In this document: positions 43,144 to 52,068 of the stretch, piece by piece
Layout: each line of letters opens with the position of its first letter
How positions within the stretch are numbered: the first letter of the stretch is position 1
DNA from: UBA961 sp041191145
Lineage (GTDB): Bacteria > Bacteroidota > Ignavibacteria > Kapaibacteriales > UBA961
Direction of reading: 5' to 3'
NCBI GenBank assembly: GCA_041191145.1
Contig: JBEEPK010000002.1
Coordinates: 10,433-74,432, forward strand
Length of the DNA stretch: 64,000 nt
Notes under the pieces: generated by a model
What the model was told of the DNA's origin: nothing
Databases searched by the model: none
The model's input: the letters and a program-made list of their open reading frames with translations, nothing else
Translations under genes and position numbers: made by a program

Positions 43144-44160
43144 ATGCGCAATATGCTCAAGTATGTCGCAATCCCTATTGCAAGTTATATGATGATGTCT
43201 TTTTCGACATTTGCGCAACAGCGCACATATGACTTGAAAACAGTAGGAAAGCATGATGATGAAGTTCTCGGTGTATTTGTCAATGGAGACAATACACGAT
43301 TTGCAACTTCTAGTTTGGATGAAAGCATAAAAATTTGGTCAATACCTGAAGGGAAGGATTTGATCACCATCAAAGGTCACCTTGGTCATGTCAATAATAT
43401 TTCATTTTCCGGTGATGACAAGCAAATTGCTAGTGCAAGCACTGATCGTACAGTAAGAGTATGGGATGTTGCAACAGGCACACAGCAATATGTACTCACA
43501 GGACATACAGCAGAAGTAATTGGCGTATATTTTAGTCCTAAAAATGATTATATCGCTAGTACTAGTTTTGATCGAACCGTAAAATTGTGGGACACCAAAC
43601 TTCGTACGGAAGTCAAGACTTTACGCGGTCATACTGATAAAACAAATGATGTTGCGTATAGTTATGATGGACAATATCTTGCTTCATGCAGTGATGATAA
43701 AACAATCAAAATATGGAGTACAGACATTAACTCAAAAGAGGCATTATTGACACTGACAGGACATGATACTCAAGTATTAACAGTCCTTTACAGTTTTGAT
43801 TCCAAAAGACTTGCTTCTGCTGATGAAAAAGGCGTTGTTAAAATATGGGAAATGCCATCTGGCACTTTGCTCCGTACAATCAATGCTCATAATGAAATCG
43901 TTCAGTCTGTTTCTTGGGCAGAAGACAATCGTACTATTGTTACTGCAAGCCTTGACAAGTTCGTTAAGCTTTGGAATAGTGATACAGGTGAAAATTTGAT
44001 GTCGATGGATGTAGGTTCTGATATCTGGGGTGTTGATTTAACCAGTAGTGCCGATCATATCATGGTTGGTTGCGCCGATGGTACTGTCAAAATGTTGGTC
44101 GAGAAAAAAGAAGCAATCAAAGGCAAAGAAAAACCCAAAGGCAAAGGAGGTAAAAAATGA
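43144..44160 (+). CDS. Exported WD40 repeat protein
   Basis: A 338-residue protein with a signal peptide (about 1-24: KYVAIPIASYMMMSFSTFAQ) and seven WD40 blades, each with the SxDxTVxIW pattern (for example SASTDRTVRVWDVATG and STSFDRTVKLWDTKL), then a lysine-rich C-terminal tail. It should form a seven-bladed propeller in the periplasm. Its stop overlaps the start of a CRD-OmpA gene by four bases (ATGA), so the two are made together and probably function together. Confidence 0.9.
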   Translation: MRNMLKYVAIPIASYMMMSFSTFAQQRTYDLKTVGKHDDEVLGVFVNGDNTRFATSSLDESIKIWSIPEGKDLITIKGHLGHVNNISFSGDDKQIASASTDRTVRVWDVATGTQQYVLTGHTAEVIGVYFSPKNDYIASTSFDRTVKLWDTKLRTEVKTLRGHTDKTNDVAYSYDGQYLASCSDDKTIKIWSTDINSKEALLTLTGHDTQVLTVLYSFDSKRLASADEKGVVKIWEMPSGTLLRTINAHNEIVQSVSWAEDNRTIVTASLDKFVKLWNSDTGENLMSMDVGSDIWGVDLTSSADHIMVGCADGTVKMLVEKKEAIKGKEKPKGKGGKK

Positions 44161-44861
44161 AATATCTATCGTATCTCCTGCTTTCAAGTTTATTCTTGAT
44201 TTTTAGCTTTAATTCTGTTTCTGCTCAGCAAATCATGAGTGTTACCGGAGCTGTAATAGATCAGACGACTCGAAATCCTGTCAGCATAATCGTGTCATTC
44301 TATGATAAAAACAATAAAAAAATGGGTTCTTCAAAAAGCAACTCTGCAACAGGTTATTATCTTGTAACAGGTTTGAAGCAAGGCGAAACCTATAAAGTGC
44401 AACTTGAATCTCCTGATTATTTCAAAGATGAATTTGAAGTTACGCTTCCCGTGTCCAAGAAATATGCTGATGTTTCTCGTGACTTTGCAGTTAAGCCTCT
44501 AGCTAAAGGCACAAAGATCCTATTGGAAGTGGCTCCATTTGAATTGAAGAAGTCTAAACTTCGAGTGGGTGCTGAAGATTATCTGGCAGATGTAAAAAAA
44601 ATGATGATCTTAAATCCAGGTGTTACAGTTGAAATTCAGACATATCCAGATGCCGAAGGTGACCCAGCGGTGAATGAGACATTCACCATGGAAAGAGCTC
44701 AAGCAATCAAGAAGTATTTGGTAGATAATGGGGTACGCGAGCAGAAAATAGTACTCAAAGCTTCAGGTCAGACTGATAGCATTAATCCACCTCCAAAGTA
44801 TAAAACAGCGAAAGGAAAACGCTATATCGGACCAATTTATATAGTAGTTACCAAGGTATGA
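44157..44861 (+). CDS. CRD plus OmpA-like periplasmic protein
   Basis: A 234-residue protein. Signal peptide (about 1-24), then a carboxypeptidase-regulatory-like domain (about 28-105, VTGAVIDQTTRNPVSIIVSFYDKNNKKMG), then an OmpA-like peptidoglycan-binding domain. In the latter, YPDAEGDPAVNETFTMERAQAIKKYL keeps the aspartate and arginine that contact peptidoglycan, although the glycine-histidine-threonine part of the motif is changed to TYP and the C-terminal NRRV arginines are not seen. It is coupled to the WD40 gene before it and resembles the C-terminal half of PorE. Confidence 0.85.
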   Translation: MKYLSYLLLSSLFLIFSFNSVSAQQIMSVTGAVIDQTTRNPVSIIVSFYDKNNKKMGSSKSNSATGYYLVTGLKQGETYKVQLESPDYFKDEFEVTLPVSKKYADVSRDFAVKPLAKGTKILLEVAPFELKKSKLRVGAEDYLADVKKMMILNPGVTVEIQTYPDAEGDPAVNETFTMERAQAIKKYLVDNGVREQKIVLKASGQTDSINPPPKYKTAKGKRYIGPIYIVVTKV

Positions 44862-44899
44862 TTCAGTAATAGCATCTGAAGACTTTTTTCCTATCTTGC

Positions 44900-44921
44900 A
44901 GGGCATTCATGTGAATGCCCT
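44900..44921 (+). terminator. Hairpin, probable terminator before the FAD oxidoreductase
   Basis: AGGGCATTC, loop ATGT, GAATGCCCT form a 9-bp perfect stem, followed by CATTATTTT, a poor T-run. It ends 17 bases before the next ATG, and can end the WD40-OmpA transcript or act in the leader of the next gene. Confidence 0.5.
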
Positions 44922-44938
44922 CATTATTTTAAAGAAAG

Positions 44939-46498
44939 ATGAGCAATTATTCAGATAGAAGAGATTTTCTTAAAGTGCTGATCGGGGGAACCGGTGCAGC
45001 ATTTCTCGCACTGCACGGTTGTGGAGATGACACATCTAAAATACAAAGGGTTGCCGGTCCTAATCCTGAGACCATACTCAAAAGACAAAGATTCTCCATT
45101 GCACATCAATATGTGCGTGATAAAAGTATAGATGGGGCAAAGAATAATAATGTACCATTGCAATGTGATGTAGTAATAATCGGAGCAGGAGCTTCTGGTT
45201 TGGCAGCTGCATTGACATTACATGATGCGGGTTACGATGTGTTATTGCTTGAAAATGAAAGTCAAGTAGGAGGTGCAGGAATTCATGGAAGCATGCATGA
45301 TATAAAATATCCATATGGCTCTGTTTATTTTGTTGATTACTCGGATGATATTAAAAAGATCTGTGCAAGAACAGGCTTGCAACCATTGCCCGCACCTGAA
45401 GATGCGGTATTGCATCAAGGACAATTGATTGGTAATTTTTGGTCAGATGCATCTCTTCAATCTTTAGAAGTATCTCAAATTGAAAAAGATGGTATGAAGC
45501 TATTCAGGGATGTGCTTTTAAATGATCAAAAGGTCCCTTCCTATCCTTTGCCTCGAGTATTGTCGAAATATGAAGCAGAATTGGATGCACAATCTGCAAA
45601 GGATTATCTGTCTCAATTTTCTTCCCCATATCTTGAAACATTGCTTGATCTTTATTCAAGATCTTCAATGGGTGGTGCATTAAATGAATCCAATGCATAT
45701 TGCTTATTAAACTTTTATTCTTCTGAGATTGGAAGCGAGTTTGGAAAAGATCGCTTTACTTTTCCTGGTGGTATGAATGCACTGTACAAAGCAATTGCTA
45801 CTCTGATCCCACAGGAAAAGGTGATGACAAATCATTTGGCATTTGCAATTGTAAATACAAAAGATGGCGTTGAAGTATCCTGTGTGAGTGATGACAATGA
45901 AATCAGAAAAGTGAAGGCAAAAAAAATCATTATGACAGGTCAAAAACATGTTTCTGCTTTTATGATTCAAGATTTACCAGACGCTCAAAGATCAGCGATG
46001 ATGTCAATGCAATATCCTCCATATGCCACCATGCATTTTACATGTGAAGAAGAACTCTTTCCGAATCATATCATGGATGTATGGACTCCCGAGGCTACCC
46101 CATTTTGTACTGATATCATTTGTTCAAATGCAATGCAAGGATCTAAGAAGAAGTATGATCATCATGTGTACTCAATTTTTGGTGCAATGCCACAACAGCA
46201 AAGAAGTGTTTTGTTGGATGATCAAGCCATGGCCAAACATGGTGTAGACATTATTTCAAAAACAATGAAGTATCTTGGCAAGTCGCTTGATTCAATTTCT
46301 CAAATTGAAGTATTTGGATGGGGACATGCCCTTGCAATACCATTTCCCGGCTCACATAATGGTCCGGCTCAATTGGCTTCTGCCAGACATGGAAATATCT
46401 TCTTCGGTGCATCTGACAATGATGCCGCATCTAGCGTAGAGAATGCACTTGCAAATGGTTTCGCTTCAGGTAGGGAGGTCATTCAGTCATTGAATTAA
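44939..46498 (+). CDS. Tat-exported lipoprotein FAD-dependent oxidoreductase
   Basis: A 519-residue protein. The N-terminus SDRRDFLKVLIGGTGAAFLALHGC has twin arginines (7-8) and a lipobox with C28 (LHGC), so it is likely folded in the cytoplasm, exported by Tat and lipid-anchored. Residues 77-92 are the Rossmann dinucleotide motif DVVIIGAGASGLAAAL, followed by LLENESQVGGAG. The flavin-amine-oxidase/NAD(P)-binding family layout is seen to the C-terminal GAS.NDAASSVENALANGFASGREV motif. The substrate is unknown. Neighbours dprA and fni follow with 8 bases between. Confidence 0.88.
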   Translation: MSNYSDRRDFLKVLIGGTGAAFLALHGCGDDTSKIQRVAGPNPETILKRQRFSIAHQYVRDKSIDGAKNNNVPLQCDVVIIGAGASGLAAALTLHDAGYDVLLLENESQVGGAGIHGSMHDIKYPYGSVYFVDYSDDIKKICARTGLQPLPAPEDAVLHQGQLIGNFWSDASLQSLEVSQIEKDGMKLFRDVLLNDQKVPSYPLPRVLSKYEAELDAQSAKDYLSQFSSPYLETLLDLYSRSSMGGALNESNAYCLLNFYSSEIGSEFGKDRFTFPGGMNALYKAIATLIPQEKVMTNHLAFAIVNTKDGVEVSCVSDDNEIRKVKAKKIIMTGQKHVSAFMIQDLPDAQRSAMMSMQYPPYATMHFTCEEELFPNHIMDVWTPEATPFCTDIICSNAMQGSKKKYDHHVYSIFGAMPQQQRSVLLDDQAMAKHGVDIISKTMKYLGKSLDSISQIEVFGWGHALAIPFPGSHNGPAQLASARHGNIFFGASDNDAASSVENALANGFASGREVIQSLN

Positions 46499-46506
46499 GG
46501 GGTAGT

Positions 46507-47598
46507 ATGCAGAATAATATGCGATGGGGAGCTAATGAAATCATTGGATTGTCTTTGTTGAGTTCAATCCATGGACCACTACTTCGATCAATTGTCGAAA
46601 AATACTCCTCTCTTGAATCCTATTGTAGATATGGCTTGACACAGCCATTATTTTTGGGAAATGAACAATCAAACGCAGAACATATCATTCAAATAGGAAG
46701 AAATCATAGGGAACAACATGAACAATACAATATCTCAATCATTACGTTTAATTGCGAAAACTATCCAGAAACTCTCAAACATATAGAGTATCCTCCTCCA
46801 TTACTCTATGTAAAAGGTTCTTTGAATCATTCAATGGGGTATGCAATTGTAGGGACAAGGAATCCAACGCTTTATGGACAAAGAGTTACGGAACAATATG
46901 CCGAAGAATTTTCACGACATGGAATATGCATCATCAGTGGATTGGCACAAGGCATTGATACCATAGCGCATCGCTCAACATTGAATTCAAATGGTTTAAC
47001 TTATGCCGTTATAGCATCAGGACATGAAATGATTAGTCCTAAATCTGCAAAGTGGCTATCGGATGAAATTATTGAAAAAGGTGGTGCAGTCATCAGCGAA
47101 TATTCAATGAATGTAAAGGCAAAACCTCCATTTTTTCCTAGAAGAAATCGCATCATTAGTGGTCTGAGTTCTGCTGTATTAATTGTTGAAAGCGGTAAAT
47201 CAGGTGGATCAATGATAACCGCTCAATTTGCCTTCGATCAAAATAGAGATCTATATGCCATTCCGGGAAGTATTTACTCTCCAATGTCTGAAGGAAATCA
47301 TTTATTACTTGCCCAACAAAAAGCAATCTTGACTCAATCTCCACTAGACATGTTGGTTCAAATAAAGGAACATGTCACAGTACCCATAAAATGCAGCGAA
47401 TGTGATTCAAATGAACATGCTATATTGCAAGTATTGGGCGATGAACCATTGCATATAGATCAAATTATTGCATTGACTACATTTACTATGTCCAATGTTC
47501 TATCTACTTTATTGGCTTTGGAGTGCCGGCAACTTGTGAAGCAAATGACCGGCATGAATTTCATACGATTGACACATGCATTCACACTCAAATCGTAA
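46507..47598 (+). CDS. dprA: DNA-processing protein DprA
   Basis: A 363-residue factor that loads RecA on incoming single-stranded DNA during transformation. N-terminal helical domain (1-100), then the Rossmann-type DprA domain: GYAIVGTRNPTLYGQRVTEQYA, IISGLAQGIDTIAHRSTL, AVIASGHEMISPKS, VISEYSMNVKAKPPFFPRRNRIISGLSSAVLIVESGKSGGSMITAQ and AIPGSIYSPMSEGNHLL. A winged-helix C-terminal domain (about 300-363) follows. It overlaps fni by 23 bases. Confidence 0.95.
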   Translation: MQNNMRWGANEIIGLSLLSSIHGPLLRSIVEKYSSLESYCRYGLTQPLFLGNEQSNAEHIIQIGRNHREQHEQYNISIITFNCENYPETLKHIEYPPPLLYVKGSLNHSMGYAIVGTRNPTLYGQRVTEQYAEEFSRHGICIISGLAQGIDTIAHRSTLNSNGLTYAVIASGHEMISPKSAKWLSDEIIEKGGAVISEYSMNVKAKPPFFPRRNRIISGLSSAVLIVESGKSGGSMITAQFAFDQNRDLYAIPGSIYSPMSEGNHLLLAQQKAILTQSPLDMLVQIKEHVTVPIKCSECDSNEHAILQVLGDEPLHIDQIIALTTFTMSNVLSTLLALECRQLVKQMTGMNFIRLTHAFTLKS

Positions 47599-48595
47599 AC
47601 GCGATCATATTGATATCTGTCTTGGACCCGAAATTGAGCATGCTTCGGGCAGTGGTTTTGATGCATATGAATTCCTTCATGTGGCATTGCCTGAGATTGA
47701 TTATGAAGATATTGAACTTCAAGTCAATTTCTTGGGTCATGACATCAGTGCTCCACTGTTTATTTCAGGAATGACAGGTGGAATTAATGATGCAGTTAAC
47801 ATTAATGGTGAATTGGCTGAATTATGTTCAGATATGAATATTCCATTTGTGCTCGGATCACAGAGATCAATGTTATACGATCTTGCATCTGATGAATCAT
47901 TCACCATTGCTAGAAAAAGAGCTCCAAATGGATTGATATCAGCAAATATTGGCGCAACAGAAATAGCATGTAGTGAACATCAGGCGGGAATTTTGTCTAT
48001 CATTGATAGGATTGACGCAAACTTTCTAACAGTACATGCTAATCCTTTGCAAGAGTTGTTTCAACCTGAAGGGAATACGAGATTTTCCGGTGTATTGCGA
48101 GGAATTGAACAAATTCGTGGAAAAATTGACATTCCAATCATTGTCAAGGAAGTGGGTTCCGGTATTTCTTTGGAGTTAGCCAAAAAATTACATGATATCG
48201 GAGTGGATGCAATCGATGTAGCGGGAAAAGGTGGCACCAGTTGGTCTGCGGTTGAAATGAAAAGAAATCAAAGTGAGTTTTCAGAATACTTCAGAGAATG
48301 GGGAATGCCAACTTCCTATTGTTTGCTATCACTTCGGGAGTATTGCGGTAAAGTTGGAATGAGTATAATGTCTTCAGGTGGAATCAGGAATACGCATGAT
48401 ATAGCGATGTCTATTGCAATGGGAGCAACATCAGTCGGTATGGCTAGACCTATTCTACTGGCATATCATGAGAATGGAATTCAAGCTGTTCAAGCATTAC
48501 TGGAGGATAACATGATAAATCTGAAAAGAATCATGTTTCTTACCGGTTCCAAAAACTGCAATCAATTATCACATGCAATGTTCAGAAAGATTTAA
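47576..48595 (+). CDS. fni: Type 2 isopentenyl-diphosphate delta-isomerase Fni
   Basis: A 339-residue FMN-dependent enzyme that interconverts IPP and DMAPP for isoprenoid synthesis. RKRDHIDICL (N-terminal motif), APLFISGMTGG (FMN), VLGSQRSML, NIGATEI, VHANPLQELFQPEGNT, VKEVGSGIS and DVAGKGGTSWSAVE are all present in order, and IMSSGGIRNTHDIAMSIAMGATSVGMARP closes the barrel. ATG 47576 overlaps dprA by 23 bases. The convergent LolA-like gene ends at 48592, overlapping the stop by four bases. Confidence 0.94.
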   Translation: MHSHSNRKRDHIDICLGPEIEHASGSGFDAYEFLHVALPEIDYEDIELQVNFLGHDISAPLFISGMTGGINDAVNINGELAELCSDMNIPFVLGSQRSMLYDLASDESFTIARKRAPNGLISANIGATEIACSEHQAGILSIIDRIDANFLTVHANPLQELFQPEGNTRFSGVLRGIEQIRGKIDIPIIVKEVGSGISLELAKKLHDIGVDAIDVAGKGGTSWSAVEMKRNQSEFSEYFREWGMPTSYCLLSLREYCGKVGMSIMSSGGIRNTHDIAMSIAMGATSVGMARPILLAYHENGIQAVQALLEDNMINLKRIMFLTGSKNCNQLSHAMFRKI

Positions 48596-49260
48596 CGAAA
48601 TTGATCCTCAGTGATTCCTTTATTGACTATGATATTTGTGTAAGCGATTTGTGCGCTCCCTTTTGTATTCTTCTTCTCACCACCCTTCTTCTTTTCTGCT
48701 AGTAAATCACCTGTCATGGATTTTGGGAGCGAGAAAGCGGGGACATCAAATGACATAAAAATTGAGGATGGCAGAGCATATCTTTCAAATTGCTTCTCAT
48801 AATTCATGTCCATGATGATAGTTCCACCTTTGGTCACAGCAGACATCTTGCCTATCAATTCTTTCTTAGAATCGATCCATACTGTTGCTACAATGATCTG
48901 ACCTGTATCAGCAATGGGAATGACTTTTTTTACTTTATACACTATTCCCTTGATATTTTCATCTGGAAGATCAACACTTGTGAATGGGGATTCCAATAAT
49001 GCAGCAAATGGTAAACCTGCACCTTGTTTGGGAAGCATGGAAAAACCTTCGGACTTGACTTTAAGTCTACCCGGTGCTTTGTAGAGTATTGTGGCTTTAG
49101 AAGGCTTGGCTTTTAAAAACTCAACATTTAGAGTGATAACTGCCTCTGCTCTGAAATCTTTGATTGTACGAACTTTGTCTCTGACTTTTAATAATAAAGC
49201 ATCATTTGCAAAAAGTGGGGAAGCAAGCAAGAAAGAAATTGCGATGATGATCAAATGCAT
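48592..49260 (-). CDS. LolA-like periplasmic lipoprotein-carrier family protein
   Basis: A 222-residue exported protein. Signal peptide (about 1-18: HLIIIAISFLLASPLFA), then a LolA/LolB-like half-barrel: LLKVRDKVRTIKDFRAEAVITLNVEFLKAKPSKATILYKAPGRLKVKSEG, with the conserved long hydrophobic strands. The C-terminal region (FERYALPSSIFMSFDVPAF) fits too, but is followed by a lysine-rich loop (EKKKGGEKKNTKGSAQ) that is unusual. Lipoprotein transport to the outer membrane is the family role; other ligands are possible for such LolA-like proteins. Confidence 0.78.
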   Translation of the reverse strand: MHLIIIAISFLLASPLFANDALLLKVRDKVRTIKDFRAEAVITLNVEFLKAKPSKATILYKAPGRLKVKSEGFSMLPKQGAGLPFAALLESPFTSVDLPDENIKGIVYKVKKVIPIADTGQIIVATVWIDSKKELIGKMSAVTKGGTIIMDMNYEKQFERYALPSSIFMSFDVPAFSLPKSMTGDLLAEKKKGGEKKNTKGSAQIAYTNIIVNKGITEDQFR

Positions 49261-49319
49261 GATGGATATACCTTGTTAATGATGCGCTTGTAACACGCTG
49301 GATAGACTAATCGTTCCTT

Positions 49320-50546
49320 TCAAACCTCCACATAATTCATGTCTTTACCGAATGTCTCTTCCAAGGGTAATACTGATATGATGGCAATTGCAGTACAGGC
49401 AAGTCCTACGCAAAGTGCGGCATATTTCATACCTATCATTGGTATGAGAGCTGCAAAAGCCACAGATATGATATTGAGTGACCCACGAGCAATATTGGGT
49501 ACGGTGGTTGCAACTGTCGCTCGAAGATTGGTTCCAAATTGCTCCGCTGCAATCGTAACGAAAATTGCCCAAAAACCTACTGAAATTCCCAATATGAAAA
49601 TCCACCAATACATCATTATTGCACTTGAAAAAGGTATTGTAAGATAGCCGATGAAACAGAATGCATTGAATGTCAAAAACTGTAACATGACTTTTCTTCT
49701 GCTCTTATAAACCTGGCTGAGCCATCCTGAAAGAAAATCTCCAATGGCAAGCCCTGCATAGCAAAATGCGATTGCATCTCCTCCCGATATCTTTTCGGTT
49801 ATACCATGCTCTTTGGCAAATTCAGGTGCAAGAGTCACCAAAATACCAACCACAAACCAAGTAGGCATTCCAATCAAAATGCACAGAATAAAGCGTCTGA
49901 GTAAATGCGGGGTCGTGAGCAATTGCAATAAGCTTCCTTTTTTATGATCTGATTTCTTGACATTAGAAAACATATCTGATTCCACCACTTTGATCCGCAA
50001 TAACAATAATGCTAACCCCATTATTCCACCAACGATATAGGCAGTTCTCCAATCCAACTTTGCAACCATATTTGCGAGTAAAGCTCCCGTGACACCAATT
50101 CCGGCTACTATCATTGTGCCATAACCTCTTTGATCTTTTGGCAATACTTCGGAGACAAGAGTAATGCCTACTCCCAATTCACCGGCAAGTCCAATACCGG
50201 CTATGAAACGAAGAATCGCATATTGCTCTACAGAAACCACAAAGGCATTTAATGTATTAGCCAATGAGTATAATAATATAGAACCAAATAAAGTGGATAT
50301 TCTTCCTTTTTTATCACCTAAAACTCCCCAGAACACGCCACCAATCAAAGTTCCGGCCATCTGCATGTTCAATAAAAACAAACCTTGTGATGTGATTTGT
50401 TCAGGCAATAAACCAAGTGATGCCAAGCTGGGAACTCGGACAACACTGAAGAGAATGAGATCATAGATATCAACAAAATAACCGAGTGCAGCCACAATAA
50501 CCGCTGCATTCATCGCTGAATTTCGTAAACCTGCTAAATGAGACAT
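49320..50546 (-). CDS. MFS transporter (metabolite:H+ symporter-like)
   Basis: A 408-residue membrane transporter with about 12 helices. The MFS signature between helices 2 and 3 is present (GVLGDKKGRISTLFGSILL), and the N-terminal DIYDLILFSVVRV and RFIAGIGLAGELGVGITLVSEVLPKDQRG match the sugar and metabolite:H+ symporter (MHS-type) group. The substrate is not known. It follows the J-domain-like gene by 14 bases and is probably the last gene of the YfhO operon. Confidence 0.85.
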   Translation of the reverse strand: MSHLAGLRNSAMNAAVIVAALGYFVDIYDLILFSVVRVPSLASLGLLPEQITSQGLFLLNMQMAGTLIGGVFWGVLGDKKGRISTLFGSILLYSLANTLNAFVVSVEQYAILRFIAGIGLAGELGVGITLVSEVLPKDQRGYGTMIVAGIGVTGALLANMVAKLDWRTAYIVGGIMGLALLLLRIKVVESDMFSNVKKSDHKKGSLLQLLTTPHLLRRFILCILIGMPTWFVVGILVTLAPEFAKEHGITEKISGGDAIAFCYAGLAIGDFLSGWLSQVYKSRRKVMLQFLTFNAFCFIGYLTIPFSSAIMMYWWIFILGISVGFWAIFVTIAAEQFGTNLRATVATTVPNIARGSLNIISVAFAALIPMIGMKYAALCVGLACTAIAIISVLPLEETFGKDMNYVEV

Positions 50547-50560
50547 AGAGTAACCATAAA

Positions 50561-51484
50561 TTAATGTCGTCCGCTAAAATATGTTGCATCAATGAATTCT
50601 TCGGTATACACTCTTTTTTCTTTAATTGAAGGATCGGTATTCTCGAGCATTTCCTGATCAATGATCCATTCACTTCCTGTCAACATCTTGATGATATCTT
50701 GAGATTTGCGAATCTCGGCAGAGTATTTCTCTATTTGCTGATTGAGTGTGATTCCATGATTAGTAATCCAATTGGAATCTTTCAAACCCAATGCATAGCA
50801 GAATGGAATCTGAGTTTTGAGTTTTGCTATATATTCAACTTCTTTGCTTATCAGAGTTTGTACTTTTTGTAATTCATGCATCAATTCTTCTTTATTAGAG
50901 CTTGATTCTTCCAATGAATCTGAAACTACTAGGGGAGAGTTGCATATGAGTGTGTGTAGTGCATGAAGTGTATGAAGATCTTTCTCATCATATGCTTTTT
51001 GTACTGAAATCCAATATTTCTGAGTTAGATCCGGATCGGCGCCGGAATCTGGATGTAGTTTCTTTGCCAATTCTTTATACAACTTTGGTAGAGATGCATG
51101 AACATGTGAATGATCTAATGCAATCTTCGCTTTTGATTGCTGACTAAGTAATTCTTGCATTCTGTCTTTTAATGCAGCGAATTCTTTGTCAACCACTTTA
51201 TGAATCAATGCAATCAACTCAGGAGTTAATTTTTCCCCTCTCTGAAATTTCGTCATCAATAACTCAGCTCTTCTTTGCAATTCGCTGTTTTGCAATGCTT
51301 TCTGCTGAATTTCAATCTCCAGATGTTTGAAATGTATATCATATTCGGCATGTAAAGAGCTTTTCTCGTGTTCCTTCATTCGATGATGCTCATGCATCAA
51401 TTCCTGCAATTCTCTTCTGGATTTGAGAATCTGATTTTTTAGATCAATGATTTCTTGATGAAGCGATATCTGCGACATACTCAT
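50561..51484 (-). CDS. Coiled-coil protein with J-domain-like segment
   Basis: A 307-residue cytoplasmic protein. Residues 1-110 are a coiled coil rich in E, K, Q and H (LHQEIIDLKNQILKSRRELQELMHEH...). Residues 115-180 contain LPKLYKELAKKLHPDSGADPDLTQKYWISVQKAYDEKDLHTLHAL, which has the HPD of a J-domain in its normal place after a basic helix, but the four-helix frame is short. Another coiled coil follows to the end. A DnaK co-chaperone role is inferred from HPD only. Start overlaps the lipoprotein's stop by four bases. Confidence 0.72.
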   Translation of the reverse strand: MSMSQISLHQEIIDLKNQILKSRRELQELMHEHHRMKEHEKSSLHAEYDIHFKHLEIEIQQKALQNSELQRRAELLMTKFQRGEKLTPELIALIHKVVDKEFAALKDRMQELLSQQSKAKIALDHSHVHASLPKLYKELAKKLHPDSGADPDLTQKYWISVQKAYDEKDLHTLHALHTLICNSPLVVSDSLEESSSNKEELMHELQKVQTLISKEVEYIAKLKTQIPFCYALGLKDSNWITNHGITLNQQIEKYSAEIRKSQDIIKMLTGSEWIIDQEMLENTDPSIKEKRVYTEEFIDATYFSGRH

Positions 51485-52068
51485 TGCGGCATGAATGAAT
51501 GAAAAGCAAGGGCAATTGATGGAGAATTTGAGAATGCATCTTTGGAAGTCGTCAAAATGGCAATGTGATAGAGTCTGTCATCGAAAAGATACATTTCCGA
51601 AGTGCCATAGTATCTTGTCATCCCATCGAGCATGGTGTAAAAAGTTCGTAAACCCTCAGTTGATTTGTTGTGTATTGCTTTGACACATTTCATTGATTGA
51701 GTACTTTTTGCATCCATGGCATGAAGAAAATAATTCATAGCGGATTCAAAGAGTTTTTCGGGCTTCCGTTTTTGAATCACATTTTTGGAATAGCTCGCCA
51801 CGCTAATGGTCATGGAAATTGAATCATTCTCCATCAAGTACACATCTTGTATCGCATTGTCATAAATGGTTTTTAAGGTATCTCTTTGCTTAAAAGAAAT
51901 TCCATTTAGCTCTTTTGACAATGAAATGACAAAAGAATTATTGTTGCCTGTAAATACTTTTGAAGCGGGCCATTGATTCTTGCGATTCTGAGATGGCAAT
52001 TGTTGCTCTTTTTCATCCGAACAAGAAGTGAGGAAGATCACAGCAAATACTATGCAGAGATATTTCAT
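51481..52068 (-). CDS. Putative lipoprotein of unknown function
   Basis: A 195-residue protein with a type II signal peptide (KYLCIVFAVIFLTSCSDE, lipobox LTSC with C16). The mature part is small and mixed alpha/beta, with no motif I recognise. It overlaps both neighbours by four bases (ATGA on each side), so it is translated with YfhO and the J-domain-like gene. It is probably outer-membrane or periplasm-facing. Confidence 0.75.
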   Translation of the reverse strand: MKYLCIVFAVIFLTSCSDEKEQQLPSQNRKNQWPASKVFTGNNNSFVISLSKELNGISFKQRDTLKTIYDNAIQDVYLMENDSISMTISVASYSKNVIQKRKPEKLFESAMNYFLHAMDAKSTQSMKCVKAIHNKSTEGLRTFYTMLDGMTRYYGTSEMYLFDDRLYHIAILTTSKDAFSNSPSIALAFHSFMPQ

